The notes: generated by a model not told the origin, from the sequence alone. DNA of 64,000 bases from Allobosea caraganae (GCF_003351345.1 NZ_QQTO01000012.1:186001-250000); one strand, 5' to 3'. Counted from the first letter of the stretch, positions 1 through 9,401 are shown. Numbers and translations are program-made.

Positions 1-34
1 GAGGCTCAGGTCAAGCCCGAGCATGACGCGCGGG

Positions 35-1615
35 TCAGCGCTTCCCGCCCATCATCGAGCCCAACACCCCGCGCAGGATCGCCGTCCCCACCTGCCGGCC
101 GATCGAGGTCGCGGCCGAGCGGGCGGCGGAGGTGATGATCTTCTCGGTCATGCTTTGCGGCAAGGGCCCGCCGCGGCTGCCCGGCCCCGTCTTCGGCCGC
201 GCACCGCCACTGCCGCCGCCGATCGCATCCTCGAGCCAGCCGCCGATCGTGCCCATCAGGCCGCCGCCGCTATCGCCGCCCTCCGTGGAGGCCTCGACCG
301 GCGAGCCGTCGCCGTTCAGGCCCTTGCGCTTCATCAGCTCCTCATAGGCCGAGTCACGATCGATCATCGTGTCGTATTTGCCCTTGAAGCCGGAATTGGT
401 CAGGCACTGCGCCCGCTCCTGCGGCGAGACCGGGCCGACCTGTGCCATGGGCGGGGCGATTTGGGTGCGCTCGACGATGGTCGGCGTGCCCTTGCCTTCC
501 AGCGTCGAGGTCAGCGCCTCGCCGACGGCGAGCTGGGTGATCGCCTCCTCGGTGCTGAACTTGGGGTTCTGGCGAAAAGTCTCGGCGGCGGCGCGCACGG
601 CCTTCTGGTCGCGCGGGGTGAAGGCGCGCAGCGCGTGCTGGACGCGGTTGCCGAGCTGGGCCAGCACGGTATCGGGAATGTCGAGCGGGTTCTGCGTGAC
701 GAAATAGACGCCGACGCCCTTGGAGCGGATCAGCCGCACGACCTGCTCGACCGCGGTCAGCAGCACCTTGGGCGCGCCGTTGAAGAGCAGATGCGCCTCG
801 TCGAAGAAGAAGACCAGCTTCGGCTTGTCGAGATCGCCGACCTCGGGCAGCTGCTCGAACAGCTCCGAGAGCAGCCAGAGCAGGAAGGTGGCGTAGAGCC
901 GCGGGTTCGACATCAGCTTGTCGGCAGCCATGATGTTGACGATGCCGCGCCCGTCGCGGTCGGTGCGCATCAGGTCGCTGATCTCGAGCGCCGGCTCGCC
1001 GAAGAACAGGTCGCCCTTCTGGTTCTCCAGCACGAGCAACGCGCGCTGGATGGTGCCGACCGACTGGGCGGTGACGTTGCCGTATTTGGTGGTCAGCTCC
1101 TGCGCGTTCTCGGCGATGAAGGCGAGGATGGCGCGCAGATCCTTCAGGTCTAGCAGCAGCAGCTTCTGCTCGTCGGCGATGCGGAAGGCGATGTTGAGCA
1201 CGCCCTCCTGCGTGTCGTTGAGGTCGAGCAGGCGCGAGAGCAGCAGCGGTCCCATTTCGGAGATGGTGGCGCGCACCGGGTGGCCCTGCTCGCCGAAGAC
1301 GTCCCAGAACACGGTGGTGAACTGGTCCGGCTCGTACTTGATGCCGAGCTCCTTGGCGCGGGCGACGAAGGGCGGCTTGGAATCGCCGGGCGCCGCGATG
1401 CCGGAGAGATCGCCCTTGATGTCGGCGGCGAAGACCGGGACGCCGTTGCGGGCAAAACCCTCGGCCAGCACCTGCAGGGTCACGGTCTTGCCGGTGCCGG
1501 TCGCGCCGGTGATCAGGCCGTGGCGGTTGGCGAGCTTGAGCAGGAGGTTCTCTTCCTTCCAGCTCTTGCCGATCAGGATCGTGCCGTCATCCGCCAAGGA
1601 AACCGTCTGCGCCAT
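35..1615 (-). CDS. HerA-like ATPase, DUF853/YjgR family
   Basis: The 526-residue protein has a Walker A motif GATGTGKT at residues 37-44 and a Walker B stretch VFFFDEAHLL at about 268-277, typical of the HerA/FtsK-like helicase ATPases grouped as DUF853 (E. coli YjgR). The length matches the family. The C-terminal 90 residues are glycine/serine rich and end in a basic alanine-rich segment. The ATG at 1615 is close to the expected family start. It is divergent from the small gene at 1770 and shares a 154-bp promoter region with it. The molecular role is poorly defined; membership is clear from the motifs, while a DNA-translocase activity is family-level inference. Confidence 0.9.
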   Translation of the reverse strand: MAQTVSLADDGTILIGKSWKEENLLLKLANRHGLITGATGTGKTVTLQVLAEGFARNGVPVFAADIKGDLSGIAAPGDSKPPFVARAKELGIKYEPDQFTTVFWDVFGEQGHPVRATISEMGPLLLSRLLDLNDTQEGVLNIAFRIADEQKLLLLDLKDLRAILAFIAENAQELTTKYGNVTAQSVGTIQRALLVLENQKGDLFFGEPALEISDLMRTDRDGRGIVNIMAADKLMSNPRLYATFLLWLLSELFEQLPEVGDLDKPKLVFFFDEAHLLFNGAPKVLLTAVEQVVRLIRSKGVGVYFVTQNPLDIPDTVLAQLGNRVQHALRAFTPRDQKAVRAAAETFRQNPKFSTEEAITQLAVGEALTSTLEGKGTPTIVERTQIAPPMAQVGPVSPQERAQCLTNSGFKGKYDTMIDRDSAYEELMKRKGLNGDGSPVEASTEGGDSGGGLMGTIGGWLEDAIGGGSGGARPKTGPGSRGGPLPQSMTEKIITSAARSAATSIGRQVGTAILRGVLGSMMGGKR

Positions 1616-1769
1616 GAGAACCGCCTATGCTGTCATCGATTTGCCAGGGGCAAGGGTGTAGCGAAACCGGCCAGCTGGCGGAAGCCCGGACCCGGCTTGA
1701 TTTAGATCGTAAACATGTAAACTATCGCCCGCATCCGCGCCCGGCGCGCCATCAAGAAGGACGAAACCG

Positions 1770-2156
1770 ATGGATGAACTGATCTCCCGCATCATGGCGG
1801 CCTCGGGGCTCGATGACGGCCTTGCCCGCAAGGCGATCGGCATCATCCTCGCCTTCCTGCAAAAAGAAGGCCCGCAAGCCGAGATCGGCCAGCTGATGGC
1901 GGCGCTGCCCGGCGCGCAGGAACTCGCCGACTCGGCCAATGGCGGCAGCGGCGGCCTGATGGGCATGGTCGGCGGGCTCATGGGCGGTGGCGGCGGCGTG
2001 ATGGCGCTCGGCGGCCAGCTGATGAGCGCCGGCCTGTCGATGGGCCAGATCCAGTCGGTCTCGAAGGAGATGTTCGCAGTCGGCCGCGAGAAGGCGGGCG
2101 AGGACGCGATGGGCGCCATCGTCGGCGCGATTCCGGGACTGGGGCAGTTTGTTTGA
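1770..2156 (+). CDS. small glycine/methionine-rich helical protein
   Basis: A 128-residue protein with no signal peptide. The first 55 residues look like two amphipathic helices, followed by a glycine-rich stretch with repeated LMGMVGGLMGGGG-like units and a helical C-terminus ending GAIPGLGQFV. The pattern recalls DUF2267/DUF2780 (YidB-like) small proteins, but I cannot assign it firmly. The ATG at 1770 is preceded by GAAGGACGAAACCG as a plausible ribosome binding site. It is a single-gene unit closed by a strong intrinsic terminator at 2184-2214. Function unknown. Confidence 0.75.
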   Translation: MDELISRIMAASGLDDGLARKAIGIILAFLQKEGPQAEIGQLMAALPGAQELADSANGGSGGLMGMVGGLMGGGGGVMALGGQLMSAGLSMGQIQSVSKEMFAVGREKAGEDAMGAIVGAIPGLGQFV

Positions 2157-2183
2157 GCGGGCAGTGCCCTGGCTCGCCAAATC

Positions 2184-2214
2184 AAAGCCGCCCGAAATGG
2201 GCGGCTTTTCTATT
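2184..2214 (+). terminator. rho-independent terminator
   Basis: A 10-bp perfect stem (AAAGCCGCCC / GGGCGGCTTT) with a 5-base GAAAT loop is followed by TCTATTA. It lies 28 bases after the stop of the small gene ending at 2156. The best intrinsic terminator seen in the window. Confidence 0.85.
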
Positions 2215-2240
2215 AGGCAGAGCAGTTTCCGCAGCTCTCG

Positions 2241-2326
2241 CCGTCATTGCGAGCGCAGCGAAGCAACCCAGGGGGACTGGGCGGAGCGAGACCTCCTGGG
2301 TTGCTTCGCTGCGCTCGCAATGACGG
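2241..2326. repeat. palindromic repeat family B (CGTCATTGCGAG type), copy 1
   Basis: The left arm starts CCGTCATTGCGAGCGCAGCG and the right arm is its reverse complement ending at 2326. The whole 86 bp folds into one long hairpin, lying between a terminator and the convergent acetyltransferase gene. Other copies are at 48009-48096 and 51724-51805. Confidence 0.85.
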
Positions 2327-2353
2327 TGGGGATCGTCGCGCTCAGATTATCCC

Positions 2354-2884
2354 TTATCCGCGCTCTTTGTAATCAGCCCTCGTGAAACAATACGATTTCA
2401 GCAACGCGCCGTCGTGCCTGATGTCACCGACAAATCTCATGCCGATTTTCTCTGCAACCCGGACAGATGCGAGATTGCCCGGATTGATATCGGCAACGAT
2501 TTCAGGCAGTCCAATTTTATCAAAGGAGTGCCTGACAAAAGGCAACGCCGCCTCTGTTGCATACCCCTTCCCCCAAGCCAGCCTGTTCAAACGCCAACCG
2601 ATCTCGACTTTTGGCCCGATGCCATCGTAGGGAATCAATAATACCCATCCAAGAAATTGCTTCGAATCAGTTTTGTTGAAGATGGACCAGTAACCAAGCC
2701 CATCTCCGAAATTCACCTGTATCCGATCCCTGAGAAAGCGTTCATGACTGGCTGAATCGCCCCATGGTACCGCGATATGCTTTATGACTTCGGGATCGCG
2801 GTCCATAGCCAAGCAGGCGTCGAAATCCGACATGGTCCGTGGTCGGATCGACAGACGCTCGGTCTCGAAGGCCGGCAACATCAT
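2354..2884 (-). CDS. GNAT-family N-acetyltransferase (RimJ/RimL-like)
   Basis: About 176 residues with the acetyltransferase_3 layout: an N-terminal LETERLxIRP-like segment (here FETERLSIRP), a central EIGWRLNRLAWGKGYATEAA block containing the acetyl-CoA binding loop (GKGYATEA), and NPGNLASVRVAEKIGM near the C-terminus. I chose the ATG at 2884 because GGGGAGAG lies just upstream and the open frame before it has no family similarity. Related enzymes acetylate ribosomal protein N-termini or small amines; the substrate cannot be told. It is convergent with the small gene at 1770. Confidence 0.85.
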   Translation of the reverse strand: MMLPAFETERLSIRPRTMSDFDACLAMDRDPEVIKHIAVPWGDSASHERFLRDRIQVNFGDGLGYWSIFNKTDSKQFLGWVLLIPYDGIGPKVEIGWRLNRLAWGKGYATEAALPFVRHSFDKIGLPEIVADINPGNLASVRVAEKIGMRFVGDIRHDGALLKSYCFTRADYKERG

Positions 2885-3096
2885 TGGCTCTCCCCGAGGA
2901 CGAGTATCGCCGTCACGGCGCTTCGTCCGCAAGAGGTCGAGAGCTGCCTGCCCGACAGGTCTCCGGCTTGTCTTTCTGGTGCGGCCTCGCGTTTGCGCAC
3001 GCCCCTTAAGACGAACTAGGGATGGCGGTGCGTTCGCGCGCATGGCAATCAGCGTCTCGCGACTGCACAATGGCCGAAAGAGGAGCGTCAGCGCGC

Positions 3097-5091
3097 ATGG
3101 GTTCCGCCTCGGCATCCGATCTTCCCTATCTCGACGCCTTTCCGCAGCCGGACTTGGGCCATTGGCGCGCCGCCGTCGAGAAGGTGCTGAAGGGCGCGGA
3201 TTTCGAGAAGCGCCTCGTCGGCAGGACCGCCGACGGCATCCGCATCGAGCCGCTCTACCCCGCCGCGACACCGGCACAGCGGCCGAGCCGGGCCGAAACG
3301 GGGCGCTGGCACGTCACCGCCAGGCTCGATCATCCCGATCCCGCCGAGGCGCAGACGCTGGCGCTGGCCGATCTCGAAGGCGGCGCGGATTCGCTGGCGC
3401 TGAGCTTTGCCGGCGCGCGCGCCGCTCGCGGCTACGGCCTCGTCGCGGATGATGTCGCGGCACTCGACGCCGCGCTCGACGGCGTGATGCTCGACCTGAT
3501 CCGGGTGCGGCTCGACCCCACGCCAGAGGGCCGCATCAACGCGCTGCTGCTCGCCGCCCTGATCGAAAAGCGCGGCCTTGCGCCCGCGACCACCACGATC
3601 GATTTCGGGCTCGACCCGATCGGCACTCTCGCCAGCACCGGCGATCTCTCTGCCTCGTGGGCCGAGGTCGGCCGCCGCCTCGCGGAAACCATTGCGGCGC
3701 TGAAGACGCGCGGCTTCATCGGCCCCTTCATCACGGTCGACAGCCGCCCCTATCACGAGGCCGGGGCCAGCGAGGCGCAGGAGCTCGGCGCCGCCATGGC
3801 GACGGCCATCGCCTATCTGCGCGCACTCGAAGCCAACGGCATGGCGCTCGCCGAGGCGCGCGACGCCATCTCCTTCACGCTCGTCGCGGATACCGACGAG
3901 TTCCTGACCATCGCAAAATTCCGCGCTGCGCGCCTGCTCTGGCAGCGCGTGCAGGAGGCCTGCGGGCTCGAACCCAAGCCGATGGCGCTGCATGCCGAGA
4001 CGGCCTGGCGCTCGCTGACCAGACGCGATCCCTGGGTCAACCTGCTGCGCGCGACGATCGCGACCTTCTCGGCCGGGATCGGCGGGGCGGATTCGCTGAC
4101 CGTCCTGCCCTTCACCGCGGCGCTCGGCCTGCCCGACGCCTTCGCCCGCCGCAGCGCCCGCAACACCCAGCTCGTGCTGCTGGAAGAGGCCAGTCTCTGG
4201 CGCGTCGCCGACCCTGCCGCCGGCGCAGGCGGCTTCGAGGCCTTGACCAAAGCGCTTTGCGAGCAGGGCTGGAGCAAGCTGCAGGACCTGGAGCGCGAGA
4301 CCGCCGACGGCCTGACCGGCATCGTCGCCGCGCTGGTCAACGGCCATGTCCCGGCCGGCCTCGCCCGCCAGCGCGAGGCGCGCGCCAAAGCCATCGCCAC
4401 CCGTCGCGAGCCGATCACCGGCACGAGCGAGTTCCCCAATCTGACAGAAGCGCCGGTCAGCGTTCTCGACGTCGCGTCGGTGCAGCGCGCGAAGCTGAGG
4501 GGAAGCGCCAAGGCCAGCGAGCAGAAGCAGGCCGATCTCATCGGCCGGCTCGCACAAGGCGGGACGCGCGCCGAGGCCTTGGTCATGCCGGAGCCCGGCA
4601 TCAAGACCGAGGCGCTCCCCTCCGTCCGGCTCGCCGAGCCGTTCGAAGCCCTGCGCGGTAAGGCCGATGCAGCCACGGTCAAACATGGCCAACGCCCGCA
4701 GGTCTTCCTGGCAACGCTCGGCCCGATCGCCGATTTCACCGCCCGCGCCGGCTTTGCCCGCAACCTGCTCGAGGCTGGCGGATTGGCCGCACCGAGCCAT
4801 GACGGCTTTGCCAAGGATGGCGCAACCGACATCGCCGCGCTCGTCGGGGCCTACAAGGCGTCCGGGGCAAAGCTCGCCTGCTTGTGCGGCTCGGATGCCG
4901 GCTATGCCGCGGAGGGCGTCGCAGCCGCACAAGCGCTTGCCGCGGCAGGCGCGACGATCTGGCTCGCCGGCAAGCCCGGCGATCTCGAAGCCGCGCTGAA
5001 CAATGCCGGGGTGACCTCGTTCATCCAGGCGGGAGGCGACGCGGTCGCCGCACTGCAGGCCGCATTTGTCGCACGCGAATTGCACGAATAG
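3097..5091 (+). CDS. mutA: methylmalonyl-CoA mutase small (beta) subunit
   Basis: The 664-residue protein has the mutase TIM-barrel domain (about residues 1-500) and a degenerate C-terminal B12-fold domain lacking the DxHxxG cobalamin motif, as expected for the non-catalytic small subunit. It pairs with mutB to convert methylmalonyl-CoA to succinyl-CoA in propionyl-CoA assimilation. The ATG at 3097 is preferred over in-frame starts at 3022 and 3070 because AGAGGAG lies 11 bases upstream. Unusually, mutB does not follow directly: a toxin-antitoxin pair and thiD separate the subunits by about 1.45 kb. Confidence 0.92.
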   Translation: MGSASASDLPYLDAFPQPDLGHWRAAVEKVLKGADFEKRLVGRTADGIRIEPLYPAATPAQRPSRAETGRWHVTARLDHPDPAEAQTLALADLEGGADSLALSFAGARAARGYGLVADDVAALDAALDGVMLDLIRVRLDPTPEGRINALLLAALIEKRGLAPATTTIDFGLDPIGTLASTGDLSASWAEVGRRLAETIAALKTRGFIGPFITVDSRPYHEAGASEAQELGAAMATAIAYLRALEANGMALAEARDAISFTLVADTDEFLTIAKFRAARLLWQRVQEACGLEPKPMALHAETAWRSLTRRDPWVNLLRATIATFSAGIGGADSLTVLPFTAALGLPDAFARRSARNTQLVLLEEASLWRVADPAAGAGGFEALTKALCEQGWSKLQDLERETADGLTGIVAALVNGHVPAGLARQREARAKAIATRREPITGTSEFPNLTEAPVSVLDVASVQRAKLRGSAKASEQKQADLIGRLAQGGTRAEALVMPEPGIKTEALPSVRLAEPFEALRGKADAATVKHGQRPQVFLATLGPIADFTARAGFARNLLEAGGLAAPSHDGFAKDGATDIAALVGAYKASGAKLACLCGSDAGYAAEGVAAAQALAAAGATIWLAGKPGDLEAALNNAGVTSFIQAGGDAVAALQAAFVARELHE

Positions 5092-5092
5092 C

Positions 5093-5102
5093 GCAAATTT
5101 GC
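5093..5102. promoter_or_regulatory. small palindrome at start of TA pair
   Basis: A perfect 10-bp palindrome GCAAATTTGC sits between the mutA stop and the toxin ATG at 5104, inside a locally AT-rich stretch. A candidate autoregulatory operator for the TA pair; position is the only support. Confidence 0.3.
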
Positions 5103-5103
5103 T

Positions 5104-5439
5104 ATGAGCATCGAAAAGCAATGGGTGGTTCAAGCGCTGAACCACATCGTCGAGCAGGAGCTTGCGGCACTGCCTCCAGATATTCGGGCGCGGTTTGCCC
5201 GCTTCACTCAGGTGATCCGGGAGGATGGCCTCCATGCCTTACCGTTCGGTTGGGTCAAGCCTCTCGGCGACAAACTCTGGGAATTCAGGCTAACCGGACG
5301 CGATGGCATTGCACGAGCGATCTACATCGCCGCCAGCGGGCGGCGCGTCGTCATCGTGCGGGCCTTTATCAAGAAAACCGAGAAGACGCCAAAACGCGAA
5401 CTCGATCTGGCCCGCGAACGCGCGAAGGACGTGACATGA
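5104..5439 (+). CDS. RelE/HigB-type toxin, phage Gp49-like (DUF891)
   Basis: The 111-residue protein is rich in basic residues and has the Gp49-like/HigB pattern: an N-terminal helix pair, LHALPFGWVKPLGDKLWEFR, then RAIYIAASGRRVVIVRAFIKKTEKTP as the core strands, with a C-terminal KRELDLARERAKD helix. Such toxins are ribosome-dependent mRNA interferases. Its stop overlaps the antitoxin ATG (ATGA at 5436-5439), the toxin-first order of higBA. It lies 12 bases after mutA and in the same direction, so it may be read with the mutase genes or from its own promoter in the mutA tail. Confidence 0.85.
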   Translation: MSIEKQWVVQALNHIVEQELAALPPDIRARFARFTQVIREDGLHALPFGWVKPLGDKLWEFRLTGRDGIARAIYIAASGRRVVIVRAFIKKTEKTPKRELDLARERAKDVT

Positions 5440-5717
5440 GGGATATTCGCGAATGGCTCGCTGAGCAGATGCAGGACCCCGAGTTCAAGCGCGAATACGA
5501 CGCGCTTGAAGAGGAATTCGCCCTGCTCACCTCCCTGATCCGCGCCCGCACACGGGCCGGCCTCACGCAGGAAGAACTGGCAGACCGCATGGGAACGACG
5601 CAATCCGTGATCGCCCGGCTCGAAAGCGGCCGGGGCAAGCCCTCAACGCGCACCCTTGAGCGCTATGCCAAGGCGACGGGCACGAAGCTGCGCATCACGC
5701 TGGAAGCCGCCGAGTGA
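5436..5717 (+). CDS. XRE-family antitoxin (HigA-like)
   Basis: The 93-residue protein carries a helix-turn-helix of the Cro/CI type in its C-terminal half ([24 protein letters not shown]). It starts at the ATG of the ATGA overlap with the toxin and ends four bases into the GTG start of thiD. Translational coupling with both neighbours is therefore likely. Expected to neutralise the toxin and repress the pair's promoter. The tight overlap with thiD is odd for a mobile TA pair and suggests the insertion has been integrated into the operon. Confidence 0.85.
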   Translation: MRDIREWLAEQMQDPEFKREYDALEEEFALLTSLIRARTRAGLTQEELADRMGTTQSVIARLESGRGKPSTRTLERYAKATGTKLRITLEAAE

Positions 5718-6547
5718 CGAGCACGCACCCCATCGCCCTCACCATCGCCGGCTCGGATTCGAGCGGCGGCGCCGGCATCCAGGCCGATCTCAAGACCTTT
5801 GCGGCGCATCAGGTCTATGGCGCCAGCGTCATCGTCGCGCTGACGGCGCAGAACACGATGGGCGTGACCGCCATCCACGCCGCGCCGGCCGATTTCGTCA
5901 CACAGCAGATCGATGCGGTCTTCTCCGATCTCGACGTCGCCGCGGTGAAGATCGGCATGCTCGCCACGGTCGACGTCATCAGGACGGTGGCCGCCGGGCT
6001 GAAGCGCCACAAGGCCCGCAACATCGTGCTCGACCCGGTGATGGTCGCGGCCTCGGGCTCGCGGCTGCTGGAGGAGAATGCGGTCGAGGCGATCAGGACC
6101 GAGCTCTTCCCGCTGGCGACCCTGATCACGCCGAACCTGCCGGAGGCCGCCGCCCTCCTCGGCACCAGCATGGCCGAGACCGACGATGCCATAGACGAGC
6201 AGGCGGAGAAGCTCATGGCACTCGGCGCGGCGAACGTCCTGATCAAGGGCGGCCACGGCACCGGCGACACCAGCACCGACCTTCTGCTGCTCGCGGGCGG
6301 CGCGCGCCAGCGCTTCAGCGCGCCGCGCTACCAGACGCGCAACACCCATGGCACCGGCTGCACCTTGTCCTCGGCCATCGCGGCCGGCCTCGCCAAGGGC
6401 CTCGATCTGCCCGAGGCGGTCGGGCATGCGAAGACCTACATCACGGCTGCGATTGCCGCCGCCGATCAGGTTCCGGTTGGCCACGGCCACGGACCGGTGC
6501 ATCATTTCCACCATTGGTGGGACAGGAGCGACGGGAGCAAGCCATGA
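5714..6547 (+). CDS. thiD: hydroxymethylpyrimidine/phosphomethylpyrimidine kinase
   Basis: The 277-residue ribokinase-fold protein has the ThiD signature [17 protein letters not shown] at about residues 13-29 and the catalytic GTGC at 213-216 with the anion-hole segment after it. It phosphorylates HMP and HMP-P in thiamine synthesis and salvage. The start is GTG at 5714, overlapping the antitoxin stop. The C-terminus has an unusual histidine-rich tail ([14 protein letters not shown]), a possible metal-binding appendage. It overlaps the mutB ATG by four bases, so it is coupled to a B12-dependent mutase gene without an obvious metabolic link. Confidence 0.93.
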   Translation: MTSTHPIALTIAGSDSSGGAGIQADLKTFAAHQVYGASVIVALTAQNTMGVTAIHAAPADFVTQQIDAVFSDLDVAAVKIGMLATVDVIRTVAAGLKRHKARNIVLDPVMVAASGSRLLEENAVEAIRTELFPLATLITPNLPEAAALLGTSMAETDDAIDEQAEKLMALGAANVLIKGGHGTGDTSTDLLLLAGGARQRFSAPRYQTRNTHGTGCTLSSAIAAGLAKGLDLPEAVGHAKTYITAAIAAADQVPVGHGHGPVHHFHHWWDRSDGSKP

Positions 6548-8709
6548 CCGCGATCCCGGATTTCACGACGCTGGCCTTCGATGCTGGCAGCTCTGCGAGC
6601 GCCGCACCGTCAGCAGCAGGCGAGCCGTGGTTGACGCCGGAAGGCATCCCGGTGAAGCCGCTCTACACGGCCGCGGACCGCGACGGCCTGCCCTTCGTCG
6701 ATAGCCTGCCCGGCATCGCGCCTTATCTGCGCGGTCCCTACCCGACCATGTACGTCAACCAGCCCTGGACGATCCGGCAGTACGCCGGCTTCTCCACGGC
6801 CGAGGATTCGAACGCCTTCTACCGGCGCAACCTCGCCGCGGGACAGAAGGGCCTCTCCGTCGCCTTCGACCTCGCCACCCATCGCGGCTATGACAGCGAT
6901 CATCCGCGCGTCGGCGGCGATGTCGGCATGGCCGGGGTCGCGATCGACTCGATCTACGACATGCGCACGCTGTTCTCCGGCATCCCGCTCGACCAGATGA
7001 GCGTCTCGATGACGATGAACGGCGCGGTGCTGCCGGTGCTGGCGCTCTACATCGTCGCGGCGGAAGAACAGGGCGTACCGGCGGCAAAACTCTCGGGGAC
7101 CATCCAGAACGACATCCTCAAGGAGTTCATGGTCCGCAACACCTATATCTATCCGCCCACGCCCTCGATGCGGATCATCGGCGACATCTTCGCCTATACC
7201 TCGGCCAACATGCCGAAATTCAACTCGATCTCGATCTCCGGCTACCACATGCAGGAGGCCGGGGCGACGCAGGACCTCGAGCTCGGCTACACGCTCGCCG
7301 ATGGCGTCGAGTATATCCGCGCCGGCCAGCGCGCGGGCCTGGGCGTCGACGTCTTCGCACCGCGGCTCTCGTTCTTCTGGGCCATCGGCATGAACTTCTT
7401 TATGGAGGTGGCGAAGCTCAGGGCGGCCCGGCTGATCTGGGCGAAGCTGGTCAAGGATTTCGGCGCACAGAACGAGAAATCCCTGCCCCTGCGCACGCAT
7501 TGCCAGACCTCCGGCTGGTCGCTGACGGCGCAGGACGTGTTCAACAACGTGCCGCGCACCATGATCGAGGCGATGGCGGCAACGCAAGGGCACACCCAGT
7601 CGCTGCACACCAACGCGCTCGACGAGGCGCTGGCACTGCCGACCGACTTCTCCGCCCGCATCGCCCGCAACACCCAGATCCTGCTGCAGCAGGAGAGCGG
7701 CACAACGCGGATCATCGATCCCTGGGGCGGCTCCTATTATGTCGAACGCCTCACGGCCGAGTTGGCAGCCAAAGCCTGGGCGCATATCACCGAAGTCGAA
7801 GCGCTCGGCGGCATGGCCAAGGCGATCGAGGCCGGCATCCCGAAGCTGCGCATCGAGGAGGCCGCCGCCAAGACCCAGGCCCGCATCGACGGCAACCAGC
7901 AGGCGATCGTCGGCGTCAACATCTTCAAGCCGACGAACGAGGCCTCGATCGACGTGCTCAAGGTCGACAATGCCTCGGTGCGCAGCCAGCAGCTCGACAA
8001 GCTGCGGCGCCTCAGGGCCGAGCGCGTTGAGGCCGATGTCCAGGCCGCGCTGACGGCGCTGACCAATGGTGCGGCCGGCGACGCCAACCTGCTCGATCTC
8101 GCGGTGAAGGCGGCGCGGGCCAAGGCCACGGTCGGCGAGATCTCGCTGGCGATGGAAAAGGTCTTCGGACGCCACCGGGCCGAGATCAAGGCGATCTCCG
8201 GCGTCTACAAGCGGGAGGTCGGCACGATGAACCCGGCAGTCACACGCGTGCAGATGATGACGCAAGCGTTCGAGGAGGCCGATGGGCGCCGCCCGCGCAT
8301 CCTCGTCGCCAAGATGGGCCAGGACGGGCATGACCGCGGCCAGAAGGTCATCGCCTCCGCCTTCGCCGATCTCGGCTTCGACGTCGATATCGGGCCACTC
8401 TTCGCGACACCGGACGAGGCGGCGCGGCAGGCGGTGGAGAACGACGTCCACATCGTCGGCGTCTCCTCGCTCGCAGCGGGCCATCTGACACTGGTGCCGG
8501 AGCTGAAGGGTGCGCTGGCCAAGGCTGGCCGCCCCGACATCATGATCGTTGTCGGCGGCGTGATCCCGCCGCAGGATTTCGAGGCCCTGATCGAAGCCGG
8601 CGCGAGCGCGATCTTCCCGCCGGGCACGGTCATCGCCGACGCAGCGGAGAAGCTGCTGGAGGACCTGAACGCCCGGCTGGGCTATGTGCAGCGGACGGCG
8701 GCGGAGTGA
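6544..8709 (+). CDS. mutB: methylmalonyl-CoA mutase large (alpha) subunit
   Basis: A 721-residue catalytic subunit. Its substrate barrel is at about residues 1-560, and a C-terminal cobalamin domain carries the B12 motif DGHDRG at 594-599 with the lower-ligand His596. Length matches the family. It starts at ATG 6544 within the thiD stop (ATGA). Its last nine codons and stop lie in a 27-bp sequence repeated at 9516-9542, downstream of the MntA/HepT pair. MeaB, the mutase-protecting GTPase, is about 11 kb away at 20015. Confidence 0.96.
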   Translation: MTAIPDFTTLAFDAGSSASAAPSAAGEPWLTPEGIPVKPLYTAADRDGLPFVDSLPGIAPYLRGPYPTMYVNQPWTIRQYAGFSTAEDSNAFYRRNLAAGQKGLSVAFDLATHRGYDSDHPRVGGDVGMAGVAIDSIYDMRTLFSGIPLDQMSVSMTMNGAVLPVLALYIVAAEEQGVPAAKLSGTIQNDILKEFMVRNTYIYPPTPSMRIIGDIFAYTSANMPKFNSISISGYHMQEAGATQDLELGYTLADGVEYIRAGQRAGLGVDVFAPRLSFFWAIGMNFFMEVAKLRAARLIWAKLVKDFGAQNEKSLPLRTHCQTSGWSLTAQDVFNNVPRTMIEAMAATQGHTQSLHTNALDEALALPTDFSARIARNTQILLQQESGTTRIIDPWGGSYYVERLTAELAAKAWAHITEVEALGGMAKAIEAGIPKLRIEEAAAKTQARIDGNQQAIVGVNIFKPTNEASIDVLKVDNASVRSQQLDKLRRLRAERVEADVQAALTALTNGAAGDANLLDLAVKAARAKATVGEISLAMEKVFGRHRAEIKAISGVYKREVGTMNPAVTRVQMMTQAFEEADGRRPRILVAKMGQDGHDRGQKVIASAFADLGFDVDIGPLFATPDEAARQAVENDVHIVGVSSLAAGHLTLVPELKGALAKAGRPDIMIVVGGVIPPQDFEALIEAGASAIFPPGTVIADAAEKLLEDLNARLGYVQRTAAE
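8681..8707 (+). repeat. 27-bp direct repeat, left copy (3' end of mutB)
   Basis: Contains the 20-base core GCAGCGGACGGCGGCGGAGT, identical at 9523-9542; over 27 bp the two copies differ at two positions. The copies bracket the MntA/HepT module like attachment sites or a target duplication. Confidence 0.75.
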
Positions 8710-8754
8710 TGTGGTAGGCTTGCCGCGAGAATTTCGATCGTCGGTTGCCTTGCC

Positions 8755-9051
8755 ATGTTGAGCCAGGATGAACTCAAGCGACGCATTCTGACCATGCGGC
8801 CGGAATTGCGGGCGCGTGGCGTCAGCCACATGGCGCTCTTCGGCTCGCGCGCGCGCGGCGATGCGCGAGATGACAGCGACGTCGACCTGATGATCGATGT
8901 CGATAATCCGCGCTTTTCATTGATCGATCTCGTCGGCGTCGAGCAAGATTTGTCGGAGCATCTCGGGCTGCCGGTGCAGGTCACCATGCGCCGGAGCCTG
9001 TCCGAGAGGCTGGCGCGGGCCACGCGGAACGAGCGCATCGAGCTGTTCTGA
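8755..9051 (+). CDS. MntA-type nucleotidyltransferase antitoxin
   Basis: A 98-residue minimal nucleotidyltransferase. It has the GSRARGDARDDSDVDL signature (GS at 30-31, DxD at 42-44) that defines the MNT fold. In MntA/HepT modules this protein AMPylates and inactivates the HepT RNase. It starts at ATG 8755, 45 bases after mutB, and its stop overlaps the hepT-like ATG by one base (TGATG at 9049-9053). The module is flanked by the direct repeat at 8681-8707 and 9516-9542. Confidence 0.88.
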   Translation: MLSQDELKRRILTMRPELRARGVSHMALFGSRARGDARDDSDVDLMIDVDNPRFSLIDLVGVEQDLSEHLGLPVQVTMRRSLSERLARATRNERIELF

Positions 9052-9401
9052 TGACTGCGACGTTCGGAGATCGCGTCACCCACATCAAGGAAGCGATCGG
9101 CAATATCCGCCTGCTGCGCAGCCGCGCCGCGGATGAGAAAATCAAGAACGACCCGGTTTTGCGGGCGGCGCTGGAGCGCTTCTTCGAGATCATCAGCGAA
9201 GCGAGCCGTTACGTCCCCGAGGAGCGGCGATTGGCCTACCCGCATATTCCGTGGAAGCAGATCGCGGGTATCGGCAACTTCTTGCGCCACGCCTATGACG
9301 GCATCGACATCGACGTGCTGATCAATGCGGCGGGCGCCGATCTGGATTTGCTCGAATGCGCCATCGACGACATGACGGCGGGTGAAGGTCCCCAAACTTA
9401 G
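9051..9401 (+). CDS. HepT-like protein (DUF86)
   Basis: The 116-residue all-helical protein follows the nucleotidyltransferase with a one-base overlap, the standard layout of MNT/HEPN toxin-antitoxin pairs. The C-terminal HxY of the HEPN motif Rx4-6HxY is present as H80-A-Y82, but the arginine expected at 75 is glycine, with an arginine at 79 instead. It may belong to a subfamily with a shifted arginine or have altered nuclease activity. The family is clear; catalytic competence is not. Confidence 0.85.
   Translation: MTATFGDRVTHIKEAIGNIRLLRSRAADEKIKNDPVLRAALERFFEIISEASRYVPEERRLAYPHIPWKQIAGIGNFLRHAYDGIDIDVLINAAGADLDLLECAIDDMTAGEGPQT

Noticed and set aside
2149-2385. Short gene across the terminator and repeat
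   Set aside because: Its frame runs through the palindromic repeat and has no RBS or conserved composition.
5600-5760. TPP riboswitch before thiD
   Set aside because: thiD starts inside the antitoxin stop; no leader exists to hold the riboswitch.
6610-8829. 739-residue frame opposite mutB
   Set aside because: Antisense shadow of a strongly supported gene.
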